Origin: Bacteroidia bacterium
Lineage (GTDB): Bacteria; Bacteroidota; Bacteroidia; Bacteroidales; UBA932
DNA length: 40,534 nucleotides
Assembly: GCA_030537315.1 (NCBI GenBank)
Contig: JAUNNZ010000019.1
Coordinates: 1-40,534, forward strand
Reading direction: 5' to 3'
How positions within the stretch are numbered: position 1 is the first letter of the stretch; each line of letters starts with the position of its first letter. Below, one piece after another: positions 1 through 6,862 of this stretch. The notes below the pieces were generated by a model that was not told where the DNA came from, made no database searches, and worked only from the letters and a program-made list of their open reading frames with translations. A program made the translations under genes and the position numbers.

Positions 1-759
1 TGTCGCTCGCAGGCTCCCGACAAAGAGTCAAGAGCCTTCGCTCCTCGGTAAGGCTGCGCCTTGTCTATTATACTGCTCGCCTAATCCTCTCCAGACGTGT
101 GCTGCACTGCGTTCCGCACACCTCTTCCGAGGGCTCGCAGGAAAGCGAGACTGTTCCTTCCGCTATCGCTACAGTCATAGACTCGCCAGAGGAAGTTATT
201 AGTGTCCGGTCACGCTGTTAGGGCCGTTGGCCCTTTCCTCCTCGCGGCTCGGCAAAGCCAGCAAGCTTGCTCTGCTCTCGCTCCGCATCGTCGGTTCCGT
301 CCTTCGCTCGTGCATCCGTGTTACGGCTTCGGGATTTCCGGCGAGTCATCGGAGCCTGAAGTCTCCGCTGCCTGTACGCCTACAATCCCTTCACCTCCAC
401 ACTCCGCACCAGCTTGTCCGGGCTACCGGACTCACACGTCCCACCGTTGTTGCCGTCAGTGCCCATATTCAGATGAAGTGCCAGTGGCGGAGTCACCCTT
501 ATCTCTCGCATCAGCGTTTGTGCGTCCGCCACCTGCCGCGGCCTACGGCCTTGCCTGCTCGCGATTTCTGTCCCTCCGGCTTCACGGCTGACGCCGTCAA
601 GCCTTCGCTCCAGAAACCGCCGAGCCCACCCACACTGACGCACGCTTCCAGGTCGTGCCGAAATCGACCGGCATCACCCGCGCGACCGGGACCACAGAAG
701 TATATACATATTCCAGGATGGCGGCTGTGCCGCCGTTGGCGTTAGTGGCGTTTTCTTTT
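1..759 (+). ncRNA. Candidate large structured non-coding RNA, 5' end outside window
   Basis: No frame here encodes a believable protein: the long open frames give Arg/Ser/Pro/His-rich chains and overlap one another. The stretch is instead full of complementary segments. Helices I can pair: 11-16/32-37; 47-54/58-65; 97-102/116-121; 134-138/145-149; 220-225/229-234; 244-249/256-262 (one bulge); 316-319/323-326; 327-333/355-361 with 337-340/350-353 inside it; 416-421/426-431; 484-491/525-532 (8 perfect pairs) enclosing 507-510/521-524; 578-582/599-603 with 584-588/593-597 inside; 651-655/683-687 enclosing 656-660/669-673. Several abut, as in coaxial stacks. G-U pairs at 48/64, 49/63 and 331/357 favour the + strand, and a terminator-like hairpin ends it. 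The scale resembles the large phage-associated RNAs GOLLD and ROOL, but I cannot assign it to either. Base-rich degenerate DNA without RNA function is the alternative. Confidence 0.6.
720..759 (+). terminator. Two overlapping hairpins with T-tract ending the RNA region
   Basis: Hairpin A pairs 720-725 with 729-734 (six G-C-rich pairs, loop TGT). Hairpin B pairs 731-738 with 743-750 (five Watson-Crick and three G-U pairs, loop GCGT) and runs straight into TTTTCTTTT at 751-759. The two share 731-734, so only one can form at a time. Hairpin B with the T-tract looks like an intrinsic terminator on the + strand; the G-U pairs would be lost on the other strand. Hairpin A would act as an anti-terminator if it competes in vivo, which is inference. 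Confidence 0.6.
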
Positions 760-836
760 ATGTATACTTGATGGTACCTCCCAACTTAAGACTTCAAGGC
801 ATCACCTTCCCTCATGGAAGGTATATGTCTACGCCA

Positions 837-868
837 TTCGCTTTAGATGGGATAATTCATTATCTTTG
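837..868 (+). promoter_or_regulatory. Bacteroidota-type promoter for the first cassette gene
   Basis: TATCTTTG at 861-868 fits the TAnnTTTG box, with TTCG at 837-840 (3 of 4 to TTTG) 20 bases upstream. It lies between an upstream in-frame ATG (768) and the ATG at 888, which supports 888 as the start of the first cassette gene. Confidence 0.55.
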
Positions 869-887
869 TATTCAGATAGTTAAACAT

Positions 888-1601
888 ATGCCTTCATTTA
901 TTCCAAACATATTAATTTCTGACTGCTGGGGGTCTGCCGGGCAGGTTACCTTCTACCATCGGGACGGCAAATGTTACTGGAAGAATAAGCCAGCATCAGA
1001 GTTCTCGGAGACATCCCGACAGCTGGACCAGGCACAGCTTCACCATCGGGCTTTGGAGGCCTGGCGCAGTTTGGAGCACAAGGTTCAGGAGGAATGGAAC
1101 AGACATTCAGATCCGGTGGTGAGCCACCGTCCCCCATTCGATGGAACGAGCAGGATTTCCGGGTACAATCTGTTCGTCAGCGCGTATCATGGCTTCGCCC
1201 AGCTGGGTGATGAACATATTCCGGCTCCTGCAGCATTCGTGGAATTCCCGGTGTTTGTGGCGAATTATGCCGGTACTGAAGAATTCGGTCCTGATGGAGG
1301 TATCATCAAGTTCAGAGTGGAAATGCCGGAATGCCTGGAGCCCGAGAGATACAGGCTGCTCACCAAGTTGCAATTCACATCACCCGGCAGAGGAAGACAA
1401 CCCGGGTATCTGAGAAATTTCATAGCATCAGAGAACTGTACTTCGGATGACTGTATCGTATCGGTCCCGGTGTCAAACATCCGCAGTCAATGGAATGTAG
1501 AAGGAGGCTTGTTTCAGGTACATTGCCGATTACTATTGCTGGATTCAAGGACCGGATACCGGTCCCAATACAAGAAGATTCCTTTCTTGATTTCCCTTTA
1601 A
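888..1601 (+). CDS. Phage-like protein, paralogue 1 of the SGSxG family (237 aa)
   Basis: I do not recognise a named family, but this is one of three related proteins in the cassette. All start with M-x-x-I-P, then a W/S-GSAG-x-VT block, a helical stretch with a spaced A-W...L...Q..W pattern, and about residue 85-100 a G-x-N-L/A-F-V/M motif (here SGYNLFVSAYHG). The C-terminal third ends in a beta-rich stretch with LLLLDSRTGYRSQY, matching WLDPATG and VNTATG in the two relatives. An open frame extends upstream to 768, but the paralogue alignment and the promoter at 837-868 favour 888. It lies directly downstream of the structured-RNA region. It is the most diverged copy, lacking the R-x-x-x-P-x-T/S-x-x-Q spacing seen in the others. 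Similar N-terminal layouts occur in phage structural proteins; that is recollection of pattern, not a search result. Confidence 0.75.
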   Translation: MPSFIPNILISDCWGSAGQVTFYHRDGKCYWKNKPASEFSETSRQLDQAQLHHRALEAWRSLEHKVQEEWNRHSDPVVSHRPPFDGTSRISGYNLFVSAYHGFAQLGDEHIPAPAAFVEFPVFVANYAGTEEFGPDGGIIKFRVEMPECLEPERYRLLTKLQFTSPGRGRQPGYLRNFIASENCTSDDCIVSVPVSNIRSQWNVEGGLFQVHCRLLLLDSRTGYRSQYKKIPFLISL

Positions 1602-1647
1602 TTTTATTTTAAGTATTACTAAAGATAAAGTATCGCAATAATTTGAT

Positions 1648-1678
1648 ATTGTGATATTAAATATATTTTGTATATTTG
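1648..1678 (+). promoter_or_regulatory. Bacteroidota-type promoter for the second cassette gene
   Basis: TATATTTG at 1671-1678 is a full match to TAnnTTTG, with ATTG at 1648-1651 nineteen bases upstream. The surrounding 1602-1680 is strikingly A/T-rich. It places transcription just ahead of the ATG at 1714 and would give the second gene and everything to 4972 its own transcript. Confidence 0.7.
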
Positions 1679-1713
1679 TATCGGAATCGGCGGCTGCTAC
1701 AAGAAATTGTAGT

Positions 1714-2766
1714 ATGAAAGTCATTCCATCCATAGCATTCGGCGAATTCTCCGGCAGTGCCGGTGACGTGACGGCAAGGTCTATCGGAGGCCGCACGATT
1801 CTCAATCACAAAGCATATCAAGCAAAGACAAAGACTCCTGCTCAGGCAGTCTCCAGAAATACTCTGTCCAAAGTTTCCCGGGCGTATAAGCAGCTCACCG
1901 ATTCCCAAATGAAAGCCTGGGGAGCTTTGGCTGAGCATCTCAAGGGCATATCCACATTCGGCAAGGCTGCTGAAATGACCGCCCACAATGCGTTTGTACG
2001 TATCAATGCCAATCGTGAAATAGCCGGAGAGGGTATGCTGGCCGATGCTCCTGAGTACAAGAGCGACATCCCGGAAGTTGACTGGGATGAAATCTGGGTT
2101 ACTCCCAAGAGAGTGCTGCTTACCGGCATAGTCAATCCTACAGGCACTTACAAACTGGTCGTTAAGATGTCCGCCGGTCAGGGAGTCGGCATTTCATCCG
2201 GCTGGAGCAAGACCGTAATCGTCACTCCAGGTATGGTGGACAACTGGGGCGATGCTGCATTAACACAGCTCTACACCAAGAAGATTGGCTTTATGCCTGA
2301 GGTTGGCGAAAAGGTATTCATCGAACTCTATTGGCTTGACCCGGCTACCGGCTTTGTCGGCGAAACTATGCGCGTGACACGCTTCTGCATTTCCGAGGAA
2401 GAAGCTCACGAGGAAGGTCTGGTCGATAGGGTTGAATACACTCTTGAAAATGTTTCACCGGAGAGTCACGTATCCAAACTCGATATAGATTTGACTACTG
2501 GCGCACCTGCAATCTCATTCGATACCGTCTGCCTCGGACATAGTAACGTGGCATCCTCTGAGGTGTACCCTGAAGATGGCGTCCCGACTTCAATGGAAGG
2601 ATACAGCTATCTGCTTGCCCGTGGTGCCGGTGGGAATAAAATCACTGCTCAATCTTTCCAGGTTCAGTTCGTCGGCTCCTACAATCCGAGAATCATATTC
2701 GCCCACCGCGGCGGCTATTATGTCAAACCATCCGAAGTGTTCGGAACCGGAGTGTATTACAAATAA
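1714..2766 (+). CDS. Phage-like protein, paralogue 2 of the SGSxG family (350 aa)
   Basis: The largest of the three paralogues. Its start, MKVIPSIAF, is almost identical to the start of the third copy at 4268 (MKYIPSIAF), which fixes the ATG at 1714 rather than the in-frame ATG at 1651 that overlaps the promoter. Residues 1-105 carry the shared domain: SGSAGDVT, a basic strand, KTPAQAVSRN, then a helix with QLTDSQMKAWGALAEH and NAFVRIN. Residues about 120-230 form a second shared beta-rich domain ending in ELYWLDPATGFVGETM. A third domain of about 115 residues at the C-terminus (VEYTL to GVYYK) is absent from the other two copies. No signal peptide or membrane helix is visible. A virion or tail-associated role is inference from the context only. 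Confidence 0.8.
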   Translation: MKVIPSIAFGEFSGSAGDVTARSIGGRTILNHKAYQAKTKTPAQAVSRNTLSKVSRAYKQLTDSQMKAWGALAEHLKGISTFGKAAEMTAHNAFVRINANREIAGEGMLADAPEYKSDIPEVDWDEIWVTPKRVLLTGIVNPTGTYKLVVKMSAGQGVGISSGWSKTVIVTPGMVDNWGDAALTQLYTKKIGFMPEVGEKVFIELYWLDPATGFVGETMRVTRFCISEEEAHEEGLVDRVEYTLENVSPESHVSKLDIDLTTGAPAISFDTVCLGHSNVASSEVYPEDGVPTSMEGYSYLLARGAGGNKITAQSFQVQFVGSYNPRIIFAHRGGYYVKPSEVFGTGVYYK

Positions 2767-2780
2767 ATCATTCTTGACCT

Positions 2781-3515
2781 ATGTTCAACTCAATAAGCAA
2801 CAACTTTGGCGCTGGAACCATACAGTTTAAGGACTATCAGGAAGAAGATTACGTAGTCCTCAATGCCAAATTCACATACGATACCACTTCCCCGGAATAT
2901 CAGGCTGCTGACGTTCTGGAGATAAAGGTTCCGGACCTTATGATTGACCGCTCTACAGATACCGGCGTATTTGCAAGGTTTGTTGACCGTCAGGTAAGGC
3001 CTACCTACACGATGAACTACGACAGCGGTACCGTCATCCGCAGTTGGATCAAAGACAAGAACACAATATGTCTGGAAAAGTTCGCGCCACTTGAGTGCGC
3101 GGAAGAAGTTATCGTTTACATCCAGGCGATGTATGTCGGCAAGCACAAAGATTCTACGGCATCGAAGATTACGAAGACCTACGCAACCTTTACACAGCCT
3201 ACGAAATACCTCTATACCTCGGATGTCATCTGCGTCATCCACGAGCACTGGGTATTCTTCCACTGCACCTTCTCAAGCGTATCGTATGCCTACAGAGACT
3301 TGCCGTGGGAAGCTACCATCCAGGGCCTGCCTACGGACTTCGCTCTTGATATACCATTCCCGGGCGGCTATTGCCAGGGGCACGACACAATGGACGGTCT
3401 TTCAGAGGCTCATATCGAGAATGGCGTATTCACCAACGAGGAGCGCGTGTCCGGCTGGGGGTCCACCGGTCACGATGCATTCCTGTTCTTCTTTGCAGTT
3501 AGAGACACCGAATAG
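2781..3515 (+). CDS. Hypothetical phage-like protein (244 aa)
   Basis: Starts 14 bases after the previous stop and ends two bases before the holin-like gene, so it is clearly within the operon. The product is acidic and rich in Tyr, Phe, Thr and Asp, with alternating hydrophobic residues typical of beta structure, no signal peptide and no membrane helix. The C-terminal half (about 155-244) is Gly/His/Phe-rich (FPGGYCQGHD, STGHDAFLFFF). I recognise no family. Its place between a phage-type protein and a lysis-like pair suggests a virion accessory or tail-tip protein, but nothing in the sequence proves it. Confidence 0.75.
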   Translation: MFNSISNNFGAGTIQFKDYQEEDYVVLNAKFTYDTTSPEYQAADVLEIKVPDLMIDRSTDTGVFARFVDRQVRPTYTMNYDSGTVIRSWIKDKNTICLEKFAPLECAEEVIVYIQAMYVGKHKDSTASKITKTYATFTQPTKYLYTSDVICVIHEHWVFFHCTFSSVSYAYRDLPWEATIQGLPTDFALDIPFPGGYCQGHDTMDGLSEAHIENGVFTNEERVSGWGSTGHDAFLFFFAVRDTE

Positions 3516-3517
3516 TT

Positions 3518-3784
3518 ATGGCCAAGATGACACAGAAAGAAATGACACGCCTGCAGGGCATTATGGCCGTCGCATCATTTGCGGCAGGTGTGGCTATCGC
3601 CTGTGTCTGCCTGTTCATCGTTCCACCTCCGGGCGAGATTTCCAACTCTGCAATCTCGATTGTATCGGAACTATTAGTTCTGGCCGGTGCCATCCTCGGA
3701 GTCAAGACTTCGTATGATGCCAAATTCATAAAGATAGAATCCGACCTTCAGCGAAAGGCCGACAAACTTGAAAACAATGAATAA
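3518..3784 (+). CDS. Holin-like two-helix membrane protein (88 aa)
   Basis: A short protein with a charged N-terminus, hydrophobic helices at about residues 14-35 and 43-62 separated by a short PPPGE turn, and a highly charged C-terminal tail (KIESDLQRKADKLENNE). Small size, paired helices and charged tail are the usual holin plan, and the next gene encodes a spanin-like lipoprotein that overlaps it by 8 bases. Holins form lesions in the inner membrane at the end of phage infection. There is no recognisable endolysin beside it, so the lysis role is an inference from architecture and neighbourhood; a small structural membrane protein is the alternative. Confidence 0.6.
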   Translation: MAKMTQKEMTRLQGIMAVASFAAGVAIACVCLFIVPPPGEISNSAISIVSELLVLAGAILGVKTSYDAKFIKIESDLQRKADKLENNE

Positions 3785-4271
3785 GATGACTTTGAAAAAC
3801 TTCATACTTCTTTACCTCGCTCTCAGCTGTGTGGCCTGCTCGGTCTCCCGGCAGGTCACATCAGGAGAGACGAAAGTCGAGGTACGCACGGAGACCAAAT
3901 ACGAAAAGGACACCGTCTATTTCGAGATACCCGTCTATGTGGAGAAAGTCCAGACCCTCGACACGTCCTCGGTACTGGAGAATAAATACTCCAAATCCGA
4001 GGCTTCCGTGTCCGGTGGAGTACTTACCCACAATCTTGCTACAAAGCCCTACAAACAGCCCGTAGAGGTCGAGAAGCAGATTGTATATCGCGATTCCCTG
4101 GTCTATGTGGACAAGATTATCACCAACACAGTGGAAGTCGAGAAAGAAATTACAAGGTGGCAGCGCTTCCTGATGAGCCTCGGCTCATTGTCGATAATTG
4201 CCGCCTTCTGCGCGATTGCATACGCTATATATAAACTTTTTGTTTCACCTTCAAAACTTATCAAGCTATGA
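3777..4271 (+). CDS. Candidate one-protein spanin (lipoprotein with C-terminal TM, 164 aa)
   Basis: Residues 1-21 form a lipoprotein-type signal (hydrophobic core ILLYLAL, lipid Cys at 21 or 18). The chain then runs about 105 residues through the periplasm, rich in Val, Glu, Lys and Thr, with a repeated VEVEK / YRDSLVYVDK pattern, and ends in a hydrophobic helix at about 131-155 with a basic tail. An outer-membrane lipid anchor plus an inner-membrane C-terminal helix in one chain is the known layout of unimolecular spanins such as T1 gp11, which join the two membranes at lysis. Residues after the Cys (SVSRQ) lack the acidic surface-export signal, consistent with a periplasm-facing anchor. ATG 3777 is preferred; TTG 3768 and ATG 3786 are alternatives. 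It overlaps the holin-like gene by 8 bases. A non-lytic membrane-linking lipoprotein is possible. Confidence 0.6.
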   Translation: MNKMTLKNFILLYLALSCVACSVSRQVTSGETKVEVRTETKYEKDTVYFEIPVYVEKVQTLDTSSVLENKYSKSEASVSGGVLTHNLATKPYKQPVEVEKQIVYRDSLVYVDKIITNTVEVEKEITRWQRFLMSLGSLSIIAAFCAIAYAIYKLFVSPSKLIKL

Positions 4272-4972
4272 AGTACATTCCTTCAATCGCCTTTGAGGAG
4301 ATGTCAGGCTCCGCAAAGGGTGTGACCGCAGCGAAGACGCGCGGTCGCAAGTACATCAGAAACCGTGGTTACGGTGGAAGTGTACGCACTTCAGGCCAGG
4401 CTTCCGTGAAGGCCGTTTTCAAACGTCTTTCCCAGGCCTGGCAGTCTCTCACCAACGAGCAGATCCTCGCTTGGAACGCTGCTGCCGGTTCGGCAGAGGC
4501 TCGTTCAGTTCTCGGTACCAAGACGAAGATTACCGGTTCCAACCTCTTTATGAGGCTCAACTACTGGGTAGTCTATTGTAGCGGCAGCATTATGACAACT
4601 CCTCCCGCTCTCACGGGTGTTGAGGCTCCAGCAGCTGCAACCATCACCCTTACCGACGAGGTCTTTACCTTCAAGTTGGCTTCCATCCCTACAAGCGTGA
4701 CCAACCTCAAGCTTGTCATCTGCGCTTCCGACCCTCAGAGCAACGGTATCAGCCGTGCTTACAGCAAGGCCGCAGAGTTCGATGCTCCTTGCACTCCGGT
4801 GACAACCGCCATCGACATCAAGGCGAAGTACGAGGCCAAGTACGGTGCCGTAGGCGCTGGAAATCCTAAGGTCTTCTTCAAGTATTTCTACGTCAACACC
4901 GCAACTGGTGAGAAGTCGGGCGAGATGCTTGCACTGGCTAAGTTCGAGGCCGACGAAGAAGACGGAGATTAA
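4268..4972 (+). CDS. Phage-like protein, paralogue 3 of the SGSxG family (234 aa)
   Basis: Its ATG overlaps the TGA of the spanin-like gene (ATGA), so translation is probably coupled. The first 100 residues match paralogue 2: MKYIPSIAF, SGSAKGVT, RTSGQASVKAVF, LSQAWQSLTNEQILAWNAAA, ITGSNLFMRLN. The rest is the second shared domain, ending VFFKYFYVNTATGEKSGEM. The N-terminal segment is very basic (KTRGRKYIRNRGYGGSVR). No signal peptide is seen. Finding a structural-type paralogue after the lysis-like pair is unusual and suggests a duplicated unit rather than normal virion gene order. It is the last gene before the terminator at 5006-5034. Confidence 0.8.
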   Translation: MKYIPSIAFEEMSGSAKGVTAAKTRGRKYIRNRGYGGSVRTSGQASVKAVFKRLSQAWQSLTNEQILAWNAAAGSAEARSVLGTKTKITGSNLFMRLNYWVVYCSGSIMTTPPALTGVEAPAAATITLTDEVFTFKLASIPTSVTNLKLVICASDPQSNGISRAYSKAAEFDAPCTPVTTAIDIKAKYEAKYGAVGAGNPKVFFKYFYVNTATGEKSGEMLALAKFEADEEDGD

Positions 4973-5005
4973 ACCGTAGGTCGAGAGACCTGTAATTTCA
5001 GGATG

Positions 5006-5034
5006 CCCTCCGTAGAGAAATCTGCGGAGGGTTT
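5006..5034 (+). terminator. Strong terminator with GAAA tetraloop closing the cassette
   Basis: Bases 5006-5016 pair with 5021-5031 over eleven pairs (one G-U) around a GAAA loop at 5017-5020, followed by TTT. It sits 33 bases after the stop of the last cassette gene and separates the accessory block from the obgE operon. Confidence 0.85.
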
Positions 5035-5279
5035 CCATATTATATAAGGTGCATCAGAAAAGAATCGCTATATTTGCAAGTCGTTAGGCCATAATTTGGT
5101 TTACGAAACAACAGATCTTTGAAATCGGCGGAGAAAATTCAGCGGAAAAACACATTTTTCTATGCAATCCACTTTCAATTTGTAAGCAGGTTTGTCAATG
5201 GTTACTTATGACAGTTTTGTTACTATTTTGTTACTCCGGGCGGTTTTGAAGAACAAACAAATTTGATTTACAATAGGTT
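5035..5279. other. Intergenic stretch between the cassette and obgE
   Basis: A/T-rich and without an open frame of note. It holds a lone TATATTTG box at 5069-5076 on the + strand with no good partner upstream, and the GTTACT repeats at 5201-5235. I see no tRNA gene, no small protein and no clear promoter for obgE. As the boundary between accessory and core DNA it is where an attachment site would be expected, but no duplicated core is visible inside the window. Confidence 0.5.
5201..5235 (+). repeat. Iterated GTTACT motifs, two in exact 10-base repeats
   Basis: GTTACT occurs at 5201-5206, 5219-5224 and 5230-5235. The last two are part of an exact repeat TTTTGTTACT (5215-5224 and 5226-5235) spaced 11 bases, one helical turn. 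Such phasing suits a protein-binding array, either a regulator of obgE or arm-type sites of a recombinase. Confidence 0.6.
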
Positions 5280-6272
5280 ATGGCCGATTCTAATTTCATA
5301 GACTACGTCAAGATATACTGCGCCTCCGGACACGGAGGGGCGGGGTCGATGCATCTGCATCGCGCCAAGTACATCCCGAAGGGAGGCCCTGACGGCGGTG
5401 ACGGCGGCAGGGGAGGACATATCATCCTCAAGGCGAATCCGCAGTTCTGGACGCTCATACACCTGAAGTACCGCAAGAATATAAAGGCGGAGGACGGGGA
5501 GAAGGGCGGCGCTGCGCTGTGCCGCGGCAAGAACGGCGCCGATATCGTCCTCGACGTGCCTATAGGCACCGTCGTGAAGGACGCGGAGACCGATGAGGTG
5601 CTCTTCGAGATGATGGAAGCGGATGAGGAGAGAATCCTTTGCCAGGGCGGCAAGGGAGGCTGGGGCAACGACCATTTCAAGACTGCCACCAACCAGACGC
5701 CGCGCTATGCGCAGCCTGGTGAGGAAGGGCAGGAGGGCGTGTTCATCCTCGAACTGAAGCTTCTGGCAGACGTGGGGCTTGTAGGTTTTCCGAATGCGGG
5801 AAAGTCCACGCTGCTGAGCGTGGTGACGGCTGCAAAGCCGAAGATTGCCGATTACGCGTTCACGACCCTTGAACCCAACCTCGGCATCGTGCGTTACTAT
5901 GACGACAAGTCGTTCGTGATGGCGGATATCCCTGGCATCATCGAAGGAGCGCACGAAGGCCGCGGAATCGGTATCCGCTTCCTGCGCCATATCGAGCGCA
6001 ACTCCGTGCTGCTGTTCATGGTTTCCTGCGAGGAGGATGACATTGCAGCTGGCTACAAGACACTGTTGAACGAACTGAAGTTATATAATCCTGAGCTTCT
6101 GACGAAGCAGAGGGTGCTTGCAATCACCAAGTGCGACATCATCGACAAGGATATAGAAAAGGAGATCGAGCCGACTCTTCCGAAGAGGATTCCACACGTT
6201 TTCATATCTTCAAGCACGGGTGAAAATCTTGACAAACTAAAGGATCTGTTATGGAAGGCGTTGCAGAAATGA
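5280..6272 (+). CDS. obgE: GTPase Obg (ribosome assembly GTPase)
   Basis: Obg is an essential GTPase that binds the large ribosomal subunit late in assembly and links it to the nucleotide alarmone response. Residues 1-158 form the glycine-rich Obg domain ([13 protein letters not shown] at 34-46, GGKGGWGN at 123-130). The G domain follows: G1 GFPNAGKS at 169-176, G2 region [12 protein letters not shown] at 191-202, G3 DIPG at 216-219, G4 TKCD at 283-286 in place of the usual NKxD, and G5 SSSTGE at 310-315. The chain ends at 330 residues, so it is the short form without the C-terminal OCT domain. The ATG at 5280 has no Shine-Dalgarno. The PAP2 gene overlaps its stop. Confidence 0.97.
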   Translation: MADSNFIDYVKIYCASGHGGAGSMHLHRAKYIPKGGPDGGDGGRGGHIILKANPQFWTLIHLKYRKNIKAEDGEKGGAALCRGKNGADIVLDVPIGTVVKDAETDEVLFEMMEADEERILCQGGKGGWGNDHFKTATNQTPRYAQPGEEGQEGVFILELKLLADVGLVGFPNAGKSTLLSVVTAAKPKIADYAFTTLEPNLGIVRYYDDKSFVMADIPGIIEGAHEGRGIGIRFLRHIERNSVLLFMVSCEEDDIAAGYKTLLNELKLYNPELLTKQRVLAITKCDIIDKDIEKEIEPTLPKRIPHVFISSSTGENLDKLKDLLWKALQK

Positions 6273-6862
6273 CGGTGCTCCAGTACATGCACCACCTCGA
6301 CCAGTCCGTCACCCTGTCCATCAATTCGATGAGCAGCGGCTTTATGGACAGGATATGGATGTTCATATCCAATCAGGTCGTGTGGTATCCGATGTATGCC
6401 GTGATCGTGTTCTTCCTGTTCTGGAAGCTCGGATGGAAGAGGGGACTGGTCTGCACAGTCGCCTGTGCGCTGACGGTCGTCGCCTGTGACCAGATCGGCA
6501 ATGTGGTGAAGGACGCCGTAGAGCGTCTGCGCCCCTGCTGGGATATGAATATGGTTGACGGCGGCCTGCGTATCCTTGAAGACAAGGGTGGCAAATACGG
6601 ATTCTATTCCGCTCATGCGGCAAACTCCCTGGGCATAGCGGTATGCTCGATAATATGCTTCAAAAACAGGAAATCACTGAACGTCAAGGCATATTCCATC
6701 TGCATCTGGATATGGGCCCTGCTGGTCGGGATGAGCCGCGTGTTTGTGGGAAAGCATTTCTTCGGCGACGTCTGCGCCGGATTCATCGCAGGCGCTGTCT
6801 TCGGTTATGCAATTGCGAAGATAGCGTCGTTTATCTGTGAAAGACTGGGATTGAATTCCTAA
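6269..6862 (+). CDS. PAP2-family phosphatase, probable undecaprenyl-diphosphatase
   Basis: An integral membrane phosphatase of the type-2 phosphatidic acid phosphatase family, which removes phosphate from lipid phosphates such as undecaprenyl diphosphate outside the inner membrane. The signature is complete: KDAVERLRP (KxxxxxxRP), YSAHA (second motif with catalytic His, Ala in place of Gly), and [12 protein letters not shown] (SRxxxxxHxxxD). About five to six hydrophobic helices are visible in 197 residues. The ATG at 6269 overlaps the obgE stop (ATGA), giving translational coupling; an upstream in-frame ATG at 6251 lies inside obgE. Its stop overlaps the stop of the convergent lipid kinase by four bases. 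The exact lipid substrate cannot be read from sequence. Confidence 0.9.
   Translation: MTVLQYMHHLDQSVTLSINSMSSGFMDRIWMFISNQVVWYPMYAVIVFFLFWKLGWKRGLVCTVACALTVVACDQIGNVVKDAVERLRPCWDMNMVDGGLRILEDKGGKYGFYSAHAANSLGIAVCSIICFKNRKSLNVKAYSICIWIWALLVGMSRVFVGKHFFGDVCAGFIAGAVFGYAIAKIASFICERLGLNS

Noticed and set aside
202..745. Long open frames of 129 and 172 codons on the + strand and 87 on the minus strand in the first 760 bases
   Set aside because: They overlap one another in different frames, give Arg/Ser/Pro/His-rich products without recognisable motifs, and coincide with dense RNA helices.
5201..5235. Possible CRISPR-like repeat array
   Set aside because: The repeats are 6-10 bases, lack spacers of constant length, and there are no cas genes nearby.
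5280..6272. TKCD in place of NKxD in the Obg G4 motif as a sign of lost function
   Set aside because: All other G motifs and the Obg domain are intact and T at this position is tolerated in related GTPases; not a sign of decay.
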